From contig QNGA01000009.1 in assembly GCA_003298465.1 (NCBI GenBank), positions 62,001-126,000 on the forward strand: DNA of 64,000 nucleotides, given 5' to 3'. The notes below the pieces were generated by a model that ran no database searches, was not told the origin of the DNA, and saw nothing but the letters and a program-made list of their open reading frames with translations. Origin of the DNA: a halophilic archaeon (GTDB lineage: Archaea; Halobacteriota; Halobacteria; Halobacteriales; Haladaptataceae). A program made the position numbers and the translations under genes. Of this stretch, positions 54,248-62,195 are shown piece after piece; the first letter of the stretch is position 1; each line of letters opens with the position of its first letter.

Positions 54248-54261
54248 CGGGAATTTTCCCG
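54248..54261. promoter_or_regulatory. CGGGAA-TT-TTCCCG inverted repeat before the dehydratase start
   Basis: Two 6-nt arms with a 2-nt centre, ending 10 nt before the ATG at 54272. It may be an operator in the leader or a small hairpin affecting translation. Confidence 0.3.
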
Positions 54262-54271
54262 GTGCTAAGAG

Positions 54272-55312
54272 ATGAAAAGCTCCAATTACACAGACAGCCC
54301 ACCAGAACGCTATAAGAAGATCGAAACAATTGACGCTCACACTGGCGGTGAGCCACTTAGGGTCATTGTCGATGGATTACCACCATTGGATGGCTCTACT
54401 GTATTGGCTAAGCGACGGTACTTTGAGCGAGAACTCGATGAGTATCGGAGAGCACTCATGTGGGAGCCCCGTGGACACGCGGATATGTATGGGGCTGTGC
54501 TTACCGAGCCCAATGATGAAAATGCCGACTTTGGGGTGGTATTCATGCATAATGAGGGGTACAGCACGATGTGTGGTCATGGTATTATCGCTCTGGCGAA
54601 AATAATTCACGAATCTGAATGTCTTGGTATCGGATCGCTCGACGATGAGATCACGATAGATACTCCAGCTGGCCGTGTTGTAGCAGAGGTTGAACAAAAT
54701 CATCACGGAATAGTAGAATCAGTTGAGTTCACGAATGTCCCTTCTTTCGTCTACGCTCGAAGTCAGAAAGTATCTGTTCCTTCCTGGGGAACGATCGAAG
54801 TCGATATTGCATTTGGCGGGGCATTCTACGCGTATTTCGATGCTGAACAAATCAACTTAGAATTGACTCCAGGAAACTTCGAAACACTGGTTGATGTCGG
54901 GCGGTCAGTAAAGACAGCAGTTGCAAACTCAGTCGAGTCCAAACACCCGTACGAAGACGATCTCGGGTTTCTTTACGGAACGATCATTACAAGCGATCCC
55001 CATACCGACAGTGCTGATAGTCGGAATGTCTGTGTCTTTGCTGACGGAGAGGTTGATCGATGTCCTACTGGCACCGGAGTAAGTGGTCGCGTTGCTCTCC
55101 AGGCAGAAAGGGATGCACTTTCGCCAAACGAATTATTCACAGTAGAAAGTATAGTGGGTTCAAAGTTTACTGGATCATATGAAAAAGCGCTCGAATTTGG
55201 GGGATATCAGGCTGTCCAGCCTAAAGTCAGTGGATCAGCATATATTATGGGTCGCCATGAGTTTTTGATTGATCCAGCTGACCCATTTGGGGAAGGGTTC
55301 TTTCTCCGGTAG
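54272..55312 (+). CDS. trans-3-hydroxy-L-proline dehydratase (proline racemase family)
   Basis: A 346-residue member of the proline racemase family. The first catalytic Cys is kept (Cys101 in GYSTMCGHG). The second, normally in PCGTG, is Thr266: the site reads VDRCPTGTGVSGR. A Cys-to-Thr change here is the known mark of trans-3-hydroxyproline dehydratase (L3HYPDH), which removes water from trans-3-hydroxyproline to give pyrroline-2-carboxylate, rather than racemising. Other L3HYPDH-like stretches are YRRALMWEPRGHADMYG, MHNEGYS and the end DPADPFGEGFFLR. The reductase that turns the product into proline is not obvious here. It is divergent from the DAO-type oxidoreductase. Confidence 0.88.
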   Translation: MKSSNYTDSPPERYKKIETIDAHTGGEPLRVIVDGLPPLDGSTVLAKRRYFERELDEYRRALMWEPRGHADMYGAVLTEPNDENADFGVVFMHNEGYSTMCGHGIIALAKIIHESECLGIGSLDDEITIDTPAGRVVAEVEQNHHGIVESVEFTNVPSFVYARSQKVSVPSWGTIEVDIAFGGAFYAYFDAEQINLELTPGNFETLVDVGRSVKTAVANSVESKHPYEDDLGFLYGTIITSDPHTDSADSRNVCVFADGEVDRCPTGTGVSGRVALQAERDALSPNELFTVESIVGSKFTGSYEKALEFGGYQAVQPKVSGSAYIMGRHEFLIDPADPFGEGFFLR

Positions 55313-55360
55313 ATGTCTTATTAATACGTCTAAGTGAAGTCACTGATCTCTCCGCTCAAT

Positions 55361-55381
55361 TTGTTCGGTAGACCGGAACAA
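55361..55381. promoter_or_regulatory. GTTC-N9-GAAC palindrome upstream of the IclR gene
   Basis: TTGTTC-ggtagaccg-GAACAA: six complementary bases in each arm, plus inner GG/CC. It directly precedes the TATA-like CTATATG at 55383-55389 of the IclR gene. Two further copies with the same spacing occur at 57528 and 57859. It is a strong candidate for the operator of the IclR protein encoded at 55418. Confidence 0.5.
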
Positions 55382-55382
55382 T

Positions 55383-55389
55383 CTATATG
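55383..55389 (+). promoter_or_regulatory. TATA box of the first IclR gene
   Basis: CTATATG about 30 nt before the ATG at 55418, adjoining the GTTC-N9-GAAC palindrome. Confidence 0.45.
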
Positions 55390-55417
55390 TATTTCCAACT
55401 AATACACCTTACCGACC

Positions 55418-56182
55418 ATGGGACAGGCACAGAAAGGGCATCTCAAAACAACCGAAAACACGATCCGCATAGTTGAGGCGCTCAGGGAATTAGACGGTGC
55501 AGGGGTAACTGAGCTCTCCAACCATCTCTCGATGTCAAAAAGCACAGTTCACGATCATCTTACGACGCTCCGACAGCATGACTACGTAACAAAAGATGAA
55601 GGTACGTATGTAGTTGGTCTCGGCTTCTTCGAAGTCGGTGAGTATGCAAGAAAGCGGAGAAAGATCTATGAGGTGGCTAGACCAGAAGTACAGGCATTAG
55701 CAGAGGAAACAGGTGAGCTCGCAAATCTGATGGTTGAAGAGCATGGCCGAGGTGTCTATCTCTATCGAGCACAGGGCGAGAAGGCAGTTACCCTTGATAC
55801 TCATACTGGAAAGCGCCGCTATCTCCATAATACAGCACTCGGTAAAGCAATCCTCGCACACCTCCCTGAGAAACGAGTCATCGAAATCTTGGATAACCAT
55901 GGGTTGCCTGCAGCCACTGAAAATACGATTACTGACCGCGAAGAACTCCACGATGAGCTGGAGAAAATACGGAGCTCCGGCATCGCATACTGTGGCCAAG
56001 AGAGAGTAGAAGGGCTACAGTGCGTCGCGGCCCCCGTCCTTGGAAAAGATCAGGAAGTATTAGGGGCAATTAGTGTAGCTGCTCCTACGACAAGAATGCA
56101 GGGAGAACGTTTTGAAGAGAAAATCCCAGAACTAGTTCTCCAAGCAGCAAATGTTGTAGAAATCAACGTAACTTATGGCTAG
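55418..56182 (+). CDS. IclR-family transcription regulator 1
   Basis: A 254-residue regulator. An N-terminal winged helix (about 8-70: NTIRIVEALRELDGAGVTEL, then LSMSKSTVHDHLTTLRQHDY) is followed by the IclR effector domain (VGEYARKRRKIYEVARPEVQ; LHNTALGKAILAHLPEKRVI; GIAYCGQERVEGLQCVAAPV; AISVAAPTTRMQGERFEEKI). Such proteins bind small acids or amino acid derivatives. It lies between the 3-hydroxyproline dehydratase and an Xaa-Pro peptidase on the same strand, so it probably controls the proline block. A palindrome at its promoter suggests autoregulation. Confidence 0.92.
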   Translation: MGQAQKGHLKTTENTIRIVEALRELDGAGVTELSNHLSMSKSTVHDHLTTLRQHDYVTKDEGTYVVGLGFFEVGEYARKRRKIYEVARPEVQALAEETGELANLMVEEHGRGVYLYRAQGEKAVTLDTHTGKRRYLHNTALGKAILAHLPEKRVIEILDNHGLPAATENTITDREELHDELEKIRSSGIAYCGQERVEGLQCVAAPVLGKDQEVLGAISVAAPTTRMQGERFEEKIPELVLQAANVVEINVTYG

Positions 56183-56191
56183 GTTTTGTTC

Positions 56192-56210
56192 GAGGTCTAT
56201 TACTGACCTC
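56192..56210. terminator. hairpin after the IclR gene
   Basis: GAGGTC-tattact-GACCTC, a perfect 6-bp stem 10 nt after the IclR stop, with no clear T-tract. It could be a terminator or an operator for the following peptidase gene. Confidence 0.3.
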
Positions 56211-56304
56211 TATCCAGCATAGGCATACAACGGGCATATCTTTATTTCTCTCACTGAATCTGAGACACGGAAATAGCGACATTCAAGGGAGAGGTAGATA
56301 ATAT

Positions 56305-57426
56305 ATGAGTATGGAAGGCCGTTTCCAAAAGAGAATGGAACAGTGCCAGGAGCTACTAGCTGAAAATGATGCTGATGCAGTGATCCTATCAATGAGCTCA
56401 AATTTATATTATCTGACTGGCTTTACCGACGAACCGATGGAGCGACATTTACTGTGCTTTGTTCCCCAAGAGAAGGATCCAGTGTTTATAGCTCCAGAGA
56501 TGTATGAAAGCCAAATCAAAAGCGCATCATGGGTTGAGGATATTCGATCCTGGACAGACGAGACCGGCCCTGGCGGAGTGTTAGAAGACACAATTGCTGA
56601 TCTAGATCTTCATGAGAGTCAGATATTGATTGATGATTCAATGCAAGGTCGATTTGTTCTTGATCTCCAGAAACGCATTAATAATGGATCCTTCGCGTGC
56701 GCGGAGGAAGTTATTTCGCCCCTCCGCATGGAAAAGGATTCCGAAGAGCTACGTCAAATCGAGCAAGCATCAAAGATTGCCGACGAAACCAGTGAGTATA
56801 TCCGGTCACTTGGGTCAGAGGCCATTGGACTAACCGAGCGAGAGTTGGCGAAACGAATTAGACAAGATCTCCTTGCGGAGAATGGTGAGGGACTCAGCTT
56901 CGGAACCATAGTCGGGTCAGGTCCAAATGGAGCACACCCTCATCATCGAGTGAGCGATCGGACAATCAGTATGGGTGATCCAGTCGTTCTAGATTTCGGG
57001 GTTCTCATTAATGGGTATCCGAGTGATCAAACACGGACGGTGGTTTTCGGGGGAGATCCCCCAAACGGGTTTATTGAAGCTTATAAGATAGTCAAAGCTG
57101 CGCTGGACGCTGGTGTTGACGCTGTCAAGCCGGGGGTTACAGCCAGTCAGGTAGACCGTGCTGTACGAAGTGTGTTTGAAGCGCATGACTATGAGGAGAA
57201 GTTCATTCATCGGACGGGGCATGGAGTTGGCTTGGATATTCATGAACCACCATATATCGTGAGCGGGAATGAGACAGTACTCAAGCCAGGGATGGTATTT
57301 AGTATTGAACCAGGAGCCTATCTTGAAGGGCAATTTGGTGTACGCCTTGAAGATCTCGTTGTTGTAACGAAGGATGGTTGTCGTCAATTAAATGAATCAT
57401 CCCACACTTGGCGTGCACTTGATTAG
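56305..57426 (+). CDS. Xaa-Pro aminopeptidase/dipeptidase (M24 family), copy 3
   Basis: A 373-residue cytoplasmic peptidase. The N-domain contains SSNLYYLTGFTDEPMERHLL. The catalytic domain keeps every ligand: Asp230 (VVLDFGVLING), Asp241 (GYPSDQTRTVVF), His306 (HRTGHGVGLDIHE), Glu335 (FSIEPGAYL) and Glu349 ([14 protein letters not shown]). HPHHR at about 211-215 supports a Xaa-Pro specificity. It probably shares control with the IclR gene before it, with 120 bp between them. It is the second intact Xaa-Pro peptidase of the block. Confidence 0.93.
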   Translation: MSMEGRFQKRMEQCQELLAENDADAVILSMSSNLYYLTGFTDEPMERHLLCFVPQEKDPVFIAPEMYESQIKSASWVEDIRSWTDETGPGGVLEDTIADLDLHESQILIDDSMQGRFVLDLQKRINNGSFACAEEVISPLRMEKDSEELRQIEQASKIADETSEYIRSLGSEAIGLTERELAKRIRQDLLAENGEGLSFGTIVGSGPNGAHPHHRVSDRTISMGDPVVLDFGVLINGYPSDQTRTVVFGGDPPNGFIEAYKIVKAALDAGVDAVKPGVTASQVDRAVRSVFEAHDYEEKFIHRTGHGVGLDIHEPPYIVSGNETVLKPGMVFSIEPGAYLEGQFGVRLEDLVVVTKDGCRQLNESSHTWRALD

Positions 57427-57527
57427 AGTTGTATAGGGGCCTGAGTCGAATAACACTCGTATTTTGTGGACATTTTATCTCGAATACTTCAAGGAGCAGA
57501 ATCGCTTTTGCGAGGGAGACCATTAGA

Positions 57528-57546
57528 TGTTCCGGAGAGAGGAACA
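57528..57546. promoter_or_regulatory. GTTC-N9-GAAC palindrome, copy 2
   Basis: TGTTCC-ggagaga-GGAACA, a perfect 6-nt inverted repeat, 100 bp after the Xaa-Pro peptidase stop. It has the same GTTC-N9-GAAC architecture as the site before the IclR gene. There is no annotated gene next to it. Confidence 0.4.
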
Positions 57547-57858
57547 TTTTGGATCCATCTGAGCTGCTGATTTTTCGGTCCAGTGGATGGGGGTATAGCC
57601 TCTATTACGGGTGTTGGTTAGGAGCTCTCGCGCTTCGAGAATAGATCAACTATGGTTGTGACCAATACAAGCAACCATCCTATCTCATATACAATACTAC
57701 AATTGTAGTATAGAAGCGGATGGCTATTACGATATTAGTTTTGTAATCTCTGGAGAGATAAGCAATAGTTCTCCGTCAATCGTACTGTATAAATACTATA
57801 CAGACATGAAGATATTCCATTAGCAATGGGATGGTTGAAAGACGAGAAGAATATCCCC

Positions 57859-57875
57859 GTTCCGGAGAGGGGAAC
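57859..57875. promoter_or_regulatory. GTTC-N9-GAAC palindrome, copy 3
   Basis: GTTCC-ggagagg-GGAAC. It is nearly identical to copy 2, 330 bp away, so the two look like a duplicated site. Confidence 0.4.
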
Positions 57876-58058
57876 AAATTAGAACTAAAAAAGGATAGAA
57901 ACCTCCTGGATATCTTTGTTGCACTTCTTCCATTTCTCATAACTACAAGGAAATCGAGGCTATGAAGCTACAAAGCGCTTTTAGGGAGAAATACTCCAGT
58001 TAACTGCAGTCGAGACGAAACACAGTTAGTAAGTTTTGTATCGCGAAGGGTCGTAATA

Positions 58059-58268
58059 GAAAACACACACACACACACCACTATGTCCTGAGCATTCGGC
58101 AAAAAGTTGCAGGTACCAGGTTTTTCGTCCTACACAGGTAATCTAATCCAGAAATTTGTTAGTACTACGGACCAATTAGCAGTAAGTACGTATAAGCCTT
58201 TCCGTCTATAAATTAGATTATTCTCCACCTTGTTTGATCGATGCTCAGGACATAGTGGGGGGTGTGGG
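58059..58268. other. putative replication origin with inverted ORB-like elements
   Basis: Two copies of an 18-nt sequence face each other: CCACTATGTCCTGAGCAT at 58078-58095 and its exact complement ATGCTCAGGACATAGTGG at 58241-58258. The right copy runs into a G-string (GGGGGGTGTGGG). The left copy is preceded by (AC)8 at 58063-58078, which is a TG-string on the other strand. Between them lies about 145 bp of AT-rich DNA. Inverted ORB elements with a G-string around an AT-rich unwinding region beside an orc1/cdc6 gene is the known design of haloarchaeal origins. A shorter relative, CTCAGGACA, occurs at 58302-58310. Confidence 0.65.
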
Positions 58269-58370
58269 TTTCTCTAAAACTGCTCGGGATGCGGTGGACA
58301 CCTCAGGACACTCCGGACACCGTGGTCTTTAATAGTCCGCGCCAGTGAGATAGTTCTGCCAAAGCCGCCG

Positions 58371-59573
58371 ATGAAAACCTTCGATCGCCCAACAGAGATA
58401 TTCGACGAGGAGGAAGCACTACGGGATGACTGGAAACCCGACGAGCTTCTCGAACGCAAGGATGAGCTTAGTTCATACCACTCGGCGCTCAGTCCCGTTA
58501 TTCGAGGTGCACCTCCAAAAAACATATTTATATATGGGAAGACAGGTGTTGGAAAAACCGTCGCAACTGATCTACTACTTACTCAACTGGAGAATGACGC
58601 CGAGCGATTTGACGACTTAGACGTTACATCGGTCACGCTTCGATGCAACTCACTAAACTCCAGTTACCAGGTCGCTACCCATCTTGTAAACGAGCTACGC
58701 CCCCCTAACGCGTCTATATCGACAACAGGATATCCACAGCAAACCGTGTTCAGTTTGCTATGGGATGAACTAGAACGGATCGGCGGAACAGTCCTAATTG
58801 TACTTGATGAAATAGATAATATTGGAGTTGACGATGATATTTTATATGAACTCCCTCGAGCGCGGGCTAATGGCTATGTGGAAGGTGTGAAACCCGGGGT
58901 CATAGGCATTAGCAATGATTTTGAATTCCGAGATAATTTATCTCCAAAAGTAAAAGATACTTTGTGTGATGAGGAAATAGAATTCCCTCCCTACAACGCT
59001 AATGAGCTCCATTCGATACTCGAACGTCGCGCAGAATACGCATTCCAATCAGACGTACTCGCAGCTGATACTATCCCCCTATGTGCGGCATTCGCAGCAC
59101 AAGATTCTGGAAGTGCCCGGCAAGCAATTCGCCTCCTCTACAAAGCTGGAGAAATAGCATTAGAAGAGGAGGACCAAACGGTCGACGAAAAGCACGTTCG
59201 AGAAGCAGAGACGGTTCTTCAGCGAAAGCAAATAGAGCGGGGAATCCAGAATCTCACAATCCATGGCCAAATCGTCCTTTCTGCTGTCACATCCATGCAG
59301 GCTAAAGACAATACGCCGGCACGAACACGAGAGATCTATCTTGAATATAAGCAGCTAGCCCAAAAAGTAGACGTTGATCCATTAGTTGAGCGTAGAGCAC
59401 GTGATCACCTAAGAGAGCTCTCTCTTTGCAGCATATTAGATCTTGAAGAGCGGAACGGAGGCTATAGAGAGGGAAGCTACTTCGAGTATCAATTAAATAT
59501 TTCAATAGATGCTGTAGTTGATGTTCTTTCAAATACAAGCCGTCTAGACCCGATTCCTAGGAGGTTTCAGTAG
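58371..59573 (+). CDS. orc: Orc1/Cdc6-type replication initiator
   Basis: AAA+ initiator of 400 residues. Walker A GKTGVGKT is at about 56-63, Walker B LIVLDEIDNIG at about 142-152, the sensor region GISNDFEFRDNLSPKVKDTL follows, and sensor 2 Arg sits in SGSARQAIRLLYKAGEIALE. The C-terminal ~120 residues form the winged-helix DNA-binding domain. It should recognise ORB sites and load the helicase. A pair of inverted repeats 100-300 bp upstream is the probable target. Haloarchaea carry many such genes, each often tied to its own origin on chromosome or megaplasmid. Confidence 0.93.
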   Translation: MKTFDRPTEIFDEEEALRDDWKPDELLERKDELSSYHSALSPVIRGAPPKNIFIYGKTGVGKTVATDLLLTQLENDAERFDDLDVTSVTLRCNSLNSSYQVATHLVNELRPPNASISTTGYPQQTVFSLLWDELERIGGTVLIVLDEIDNIGVDDDILYELPRARANGYVEGVKPGVIGISNDFEFRDNLSPKVKDTLCDEEIEFPPYNANELHSILERRAEYAFQSDVLAADTIPLCAAFAAQDSGSARQAIRLLYKAGEIALEEEDQTVDEKHVREAETVLQRKQIERGIQNLTIHGQIVLSAVTSMQAKDNTPARTREIYLEYKQLAQKVDVDPLVERRARDHLRELSLCSILDLEERNGGYREGSYFEYQLNISIDAVVDVLSNTSRLDPIPRRFQ

Positions 59574-59792
59574 CTCTGTCCAGGTTTTGTCCTAAGAGCC
59601 CTTAATCTTCAACTATTATCTTCATATCAGTAGTTGTACTTCTAATCCTTTCCTTTGGATCCCTCTGGATAACTTACTGCTGTAATAATGTTTTGATGGT
59701 TTGTTTAAGATATAATTAAAATTATAAACCAATTTCGACGGGGAGACGGTTACACAGAAATGCTTATTTCGGTATTCGAGAGATAATGGTCT

Positions 59793-60707
59793 GTGAAAGG
59801 TGCCAGATCCGTAATCGCATTTTTACTGCTTGGAATTCTCTGGGGAAGTTCGTTTGTTGCAATCGAAGTTGGAATTCCTTTTTTCCCGCCGATTTTATTT
59901 GCTGCCCTTCGATACTATATCGCTGGAATGGCGATATTGGTATATGCTTTATTCACAGTAGAGTACCAGCGTCCAAGGTCCTCAAAAGATTGGATTGTAA
60001 TCGCTATAACTGGGATTTTCCTCATCGGTGGTCATCATGCTCTCCTGTACATTGGACAACAGTATGTTTCTGGTGCAGTTGCAGCAATCGTAATAAGTCT
60101 AAGTCCGATACTGACAACGGCATTCGCTACGTTATTTTTAGATGACTCCCTCACGTTTTTTACAGCCCTAGGGTTACTCTTTGGGCTCAGTGGGGTTGTT
60201 CTCGTCACGAACCCCACCGGATCAACAGTACTGACTGTCAGTGTAATCGGCATTGGGTTTGTTTTTGCTTCGGCTGCGTGTTTTGGTTTAGGCTCGGTCC
60301 TTACCCGACCGTTTCGTACGTCAATGCCTGTTCAGAGTATGCAAGCGTATTCTATGCTATTTGGTGCATTGCTTCTGCATGGAGTAAGCTTTTGCATTGG
60401 GGAAGACTGGGATAAAATTATATGGACAATGTCGGCGGTAGCTTCTCTTGGGTATCTTGCGATTGTATCTGGGGCATTCGCATTTTTATTATATTTCCAA
60501 CTTTTAGACCATTATGGCCCTGTAGAAATTAATTTGATTGGGTATTTTGAGCCTGTTACTGCTGCCATTCTAAGCTGGATAATATTTGGTCAATTGATTA
60601 ATTTACCTACTATTGGAGGGTTTATCCTGATATTAGTTGGATTCATAACGATTAAAAGAAGGTCCATTAAAGGTATAATAGAGAGCTGTACTCTATGTTA
60701 TACGTAG
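59793..60707 (+). CDS. EamA (DMT superfamily) permease
   Basis: A 304-residue membrane protein with ten predicted segments in two EamA repeats (LLLGILWGSSFVAIEVGIPF in repeat 1; AYSMLFGALLLHGVSFC and LIGYFEPVTAAILSWIIFGQ in repeat 2). The start is a GTG at 59793. DMT permeases export amino acids or other metabolites, so it could be an overflow exporter of amino acids released from peptides. The substrate cannot be read from sequence. Confidence 0.88.
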   Translation: MKGARSVIAFLLLGILWGSSFVAIEVGIPFFPPILFAALRYYIAGMAILVYALFTVEYQRPRSSKDWIVIAITGIFLIGGHHALLYIGQQYVSGAVAAIVISLSPILTTAFATLFLDDSLTFFTALGLLFGLSGVVLVTNPTGSTVLTVSVIGIGFVFASAACFGLGSVLTRPFRTSMPVQSMQAYSMLFGALLLHGVSFCIGEDWDKIIWTMSAVASLGYLAIVSGAFAFLLYFQLLDHYGPVEINLIGYFEPVTAAILSWIIFGQLINLPTIGGFILILVGFITIKRRSIKGIIESCTLCYT

Positions 60708-60947
60708 AAAACCGGTCTCCAGAGGTAGTAAGTTCACAAACCTTCTTCACTCGCACGTTTCCTAGAGAAGTGACGCTGTATTCAGCATTTGCGTTGTGAG
60801 CGCATTCAATTTGAAATGCCGGGTATGAACTTTTCTTACACGTAAATATTGACACTATGGAAAATTCGTTCAATTTTGTATTCTCCTTTAACTTCATTAT
60901 ATTATCCCGAGGGTGAGGCGAGAGTGCTTCACATTAGCTAAACGTAT

Positions 60948-61766
60948 ATGGTGGAGGAGACCATTTCCTTAGGTATGAATGAATCGTCGGAGGTTCGGAA
61001 AATTAGTTCAGTCGACACCTCATGCAAAATTTTGAAAACACTCCAGAAGCAAAACGGTGCTACAGTATCAGCGATCAGTGAAAGCGTTGGTCTAAGCGTA
61101 GGGGCAGTTCATACTCATCTAGCCACGTTACGGGAACACGGGCTAGTTGCAAAAATGGACCAGAAATATTGGTTAGGTCCGCAACTGGTGCCATTTGGAG
61201 AATATGTTAAGCACCAGTCTGACCTTTACCGGGCTTCAAAAAAGGAAATAGAGCGCGTGGCTGAGGAAACTGGGGAATGTGTTCATCTGATTGTAGAAAA
61301 TAATGGACAAAGCATCATTCTCTATGATTCGTTTGGCGAGGATGCAGTTGGCACGAAATTCCACTCAGCTTCTCGGGAGAAGCCCTCTAATCACCTTCAC
61401 TACCATGCAGCCGGAAAAGCGATCTTAGCTCATCTGCCTTCAGAGCGGATTCATCAGATTATCGATGAACACGGGCTCGAACCGATGACGAAGAACACGA
61501 TTACCGACAAAGAGACTCTCTTTGAGCAGTTATCGGAAATTCGATCACGAGGGTTTGCGTATAATGATGAAGAAGAGTTGTTAGGTCTTCGATCGGTTGG
61601 GGTGCCAATTATAGCTAATGAGGAACTTCGTGGCGCGATTAGTTTTTCCGCGCCTGTAAGTCGATTACAGGATGAGTACTACCATGAAGAGATCCCGGAT
61701 CTCCTAAAAAAATCTGCCAACATTATAGAAATAAATTTACAGACTAATGATCTGAGTTTAGAATAA
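60948..61766 (+). CDS. IclR-family transcription regulator 2
   Basis: A 272-residue paralogue of the IclR protein at 55418. An ATG at 60972 gives 264 residues and may be the real start. Winged helix: SCKILKTLQKQNGATVSAIS then VGLSVGAVHTHLATLREHGL. Effector domain: FGEYVKHQSDLYRASKKEIE, LHYHAAGKAILAHLPSERIH, GFAYNDEEELLGLRSVGVPI, AISFSAPVSRLQDEYYHEEI. No palindrome of the GTTC-N9-GAAC type is seen before it. It precedes the DUF1152 gene and may control it. Confidence 0.9.
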   Translation: MVEETISLGMNESSEVRKISSVDTSCKILKTLQKQNGATVSAISESVGLSVGAVHTHLATLREHGLVAKMDQKYWLGPQLVPFGEYVKHQSDLYRASKKEIERVAEETGECVHLIVENNGQSIILYDSFGEDAVGTKFHSASREKPSNHLHYHAAGKAILAHLPSERIHQIIDEHGLEPMTKNTITDKETLFEQLSEIRSRGFAYNDEEELLGLRSVGVPIIANEELRGAISFSAPVSRLQDEYYHEEIPDLLKKSANIIEINLQTNDLSLE

Positions 61767-61983
61767 TCGTTACGGCGGTCATCTGTTTACGCCTTTGTTT
61801 AGAGGCCGGTAAAAGATTATCCCTGGTTTTGCCACCTATGAGACGAAAACATGAATAATATTAGCTCTATTGCCAATCTACCTCGATGAGGTGGGAAAGT
61901 CGGAATCCCCAATACCGTTGTGACATGATGGTGAGAGAGATCAGACGCTACATGGAGGAATTGGTATTGCGATAGTCAAAAAT

Positions 61984-62045
61984 AGGGCTAGTTTGTCCCC
62001 TAGCCCTCTAGAAAGAAAACCGCCATTACATTAGTAGTAATGTAA
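61984..62045. promoter_or_regulatory. two inverted repeats upstream of the DUF1152 gene
   Basis: AGGGCTAG-N8-CTAGCCCT (61984-62007) and TTACATTA-GTAG-TAATGTAA (62026-62045), both perfect 8-nt arms. They are candidate operators for the IclR protein just upstream, or a terminator hairpin for its gene. The 430 bp stretch from 61767 to 62195 has no other feature apart from a 14-codon frame at about 62111 after a TATA-like CTATAAA. Confidence 0.4.
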
Positions 62046-62195
62046 CAGCAAGGCAAATACTTTTGATGTACGCAAAACCAAGGCCCCTTCGAGAGATGTG
62101 AGATCTATAAATGACAGAACTCTCCAAATCATCCCCTTCTCCTATGGAAAAATGAAACCAAATGCTTAACCTCGAATGGCAAAATATGAACTTTC

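Noticed and set aside
54272..55312. Calling this gene proline racemase or 4-hydroxyproline 2-epimerase
   Set aside because: The second catalytic Cys is Thr and the flanking motifs follow the 3-hydroxyproline dehydratase branch.
58063..58078. AC repeat as a CRISPR or telomere-like array
   Set aside because: It is a plain (AC)8 microsatellite adjoining the inverted repeat; no spacer-repeat structure exists in the window.
60667..60897. 76-codon minus-strand frame after the EamA gene
   Set aside because: Overlaps the end of the permease gene; no family pattern or promoter.
62111..62155. 14-codon leader frame before DUF1152
   Set aside because: It follows a TATA-like box, but nothing in the peptide (no runs of one amino acid, no attenuator hairpin) supports a leader peptide.
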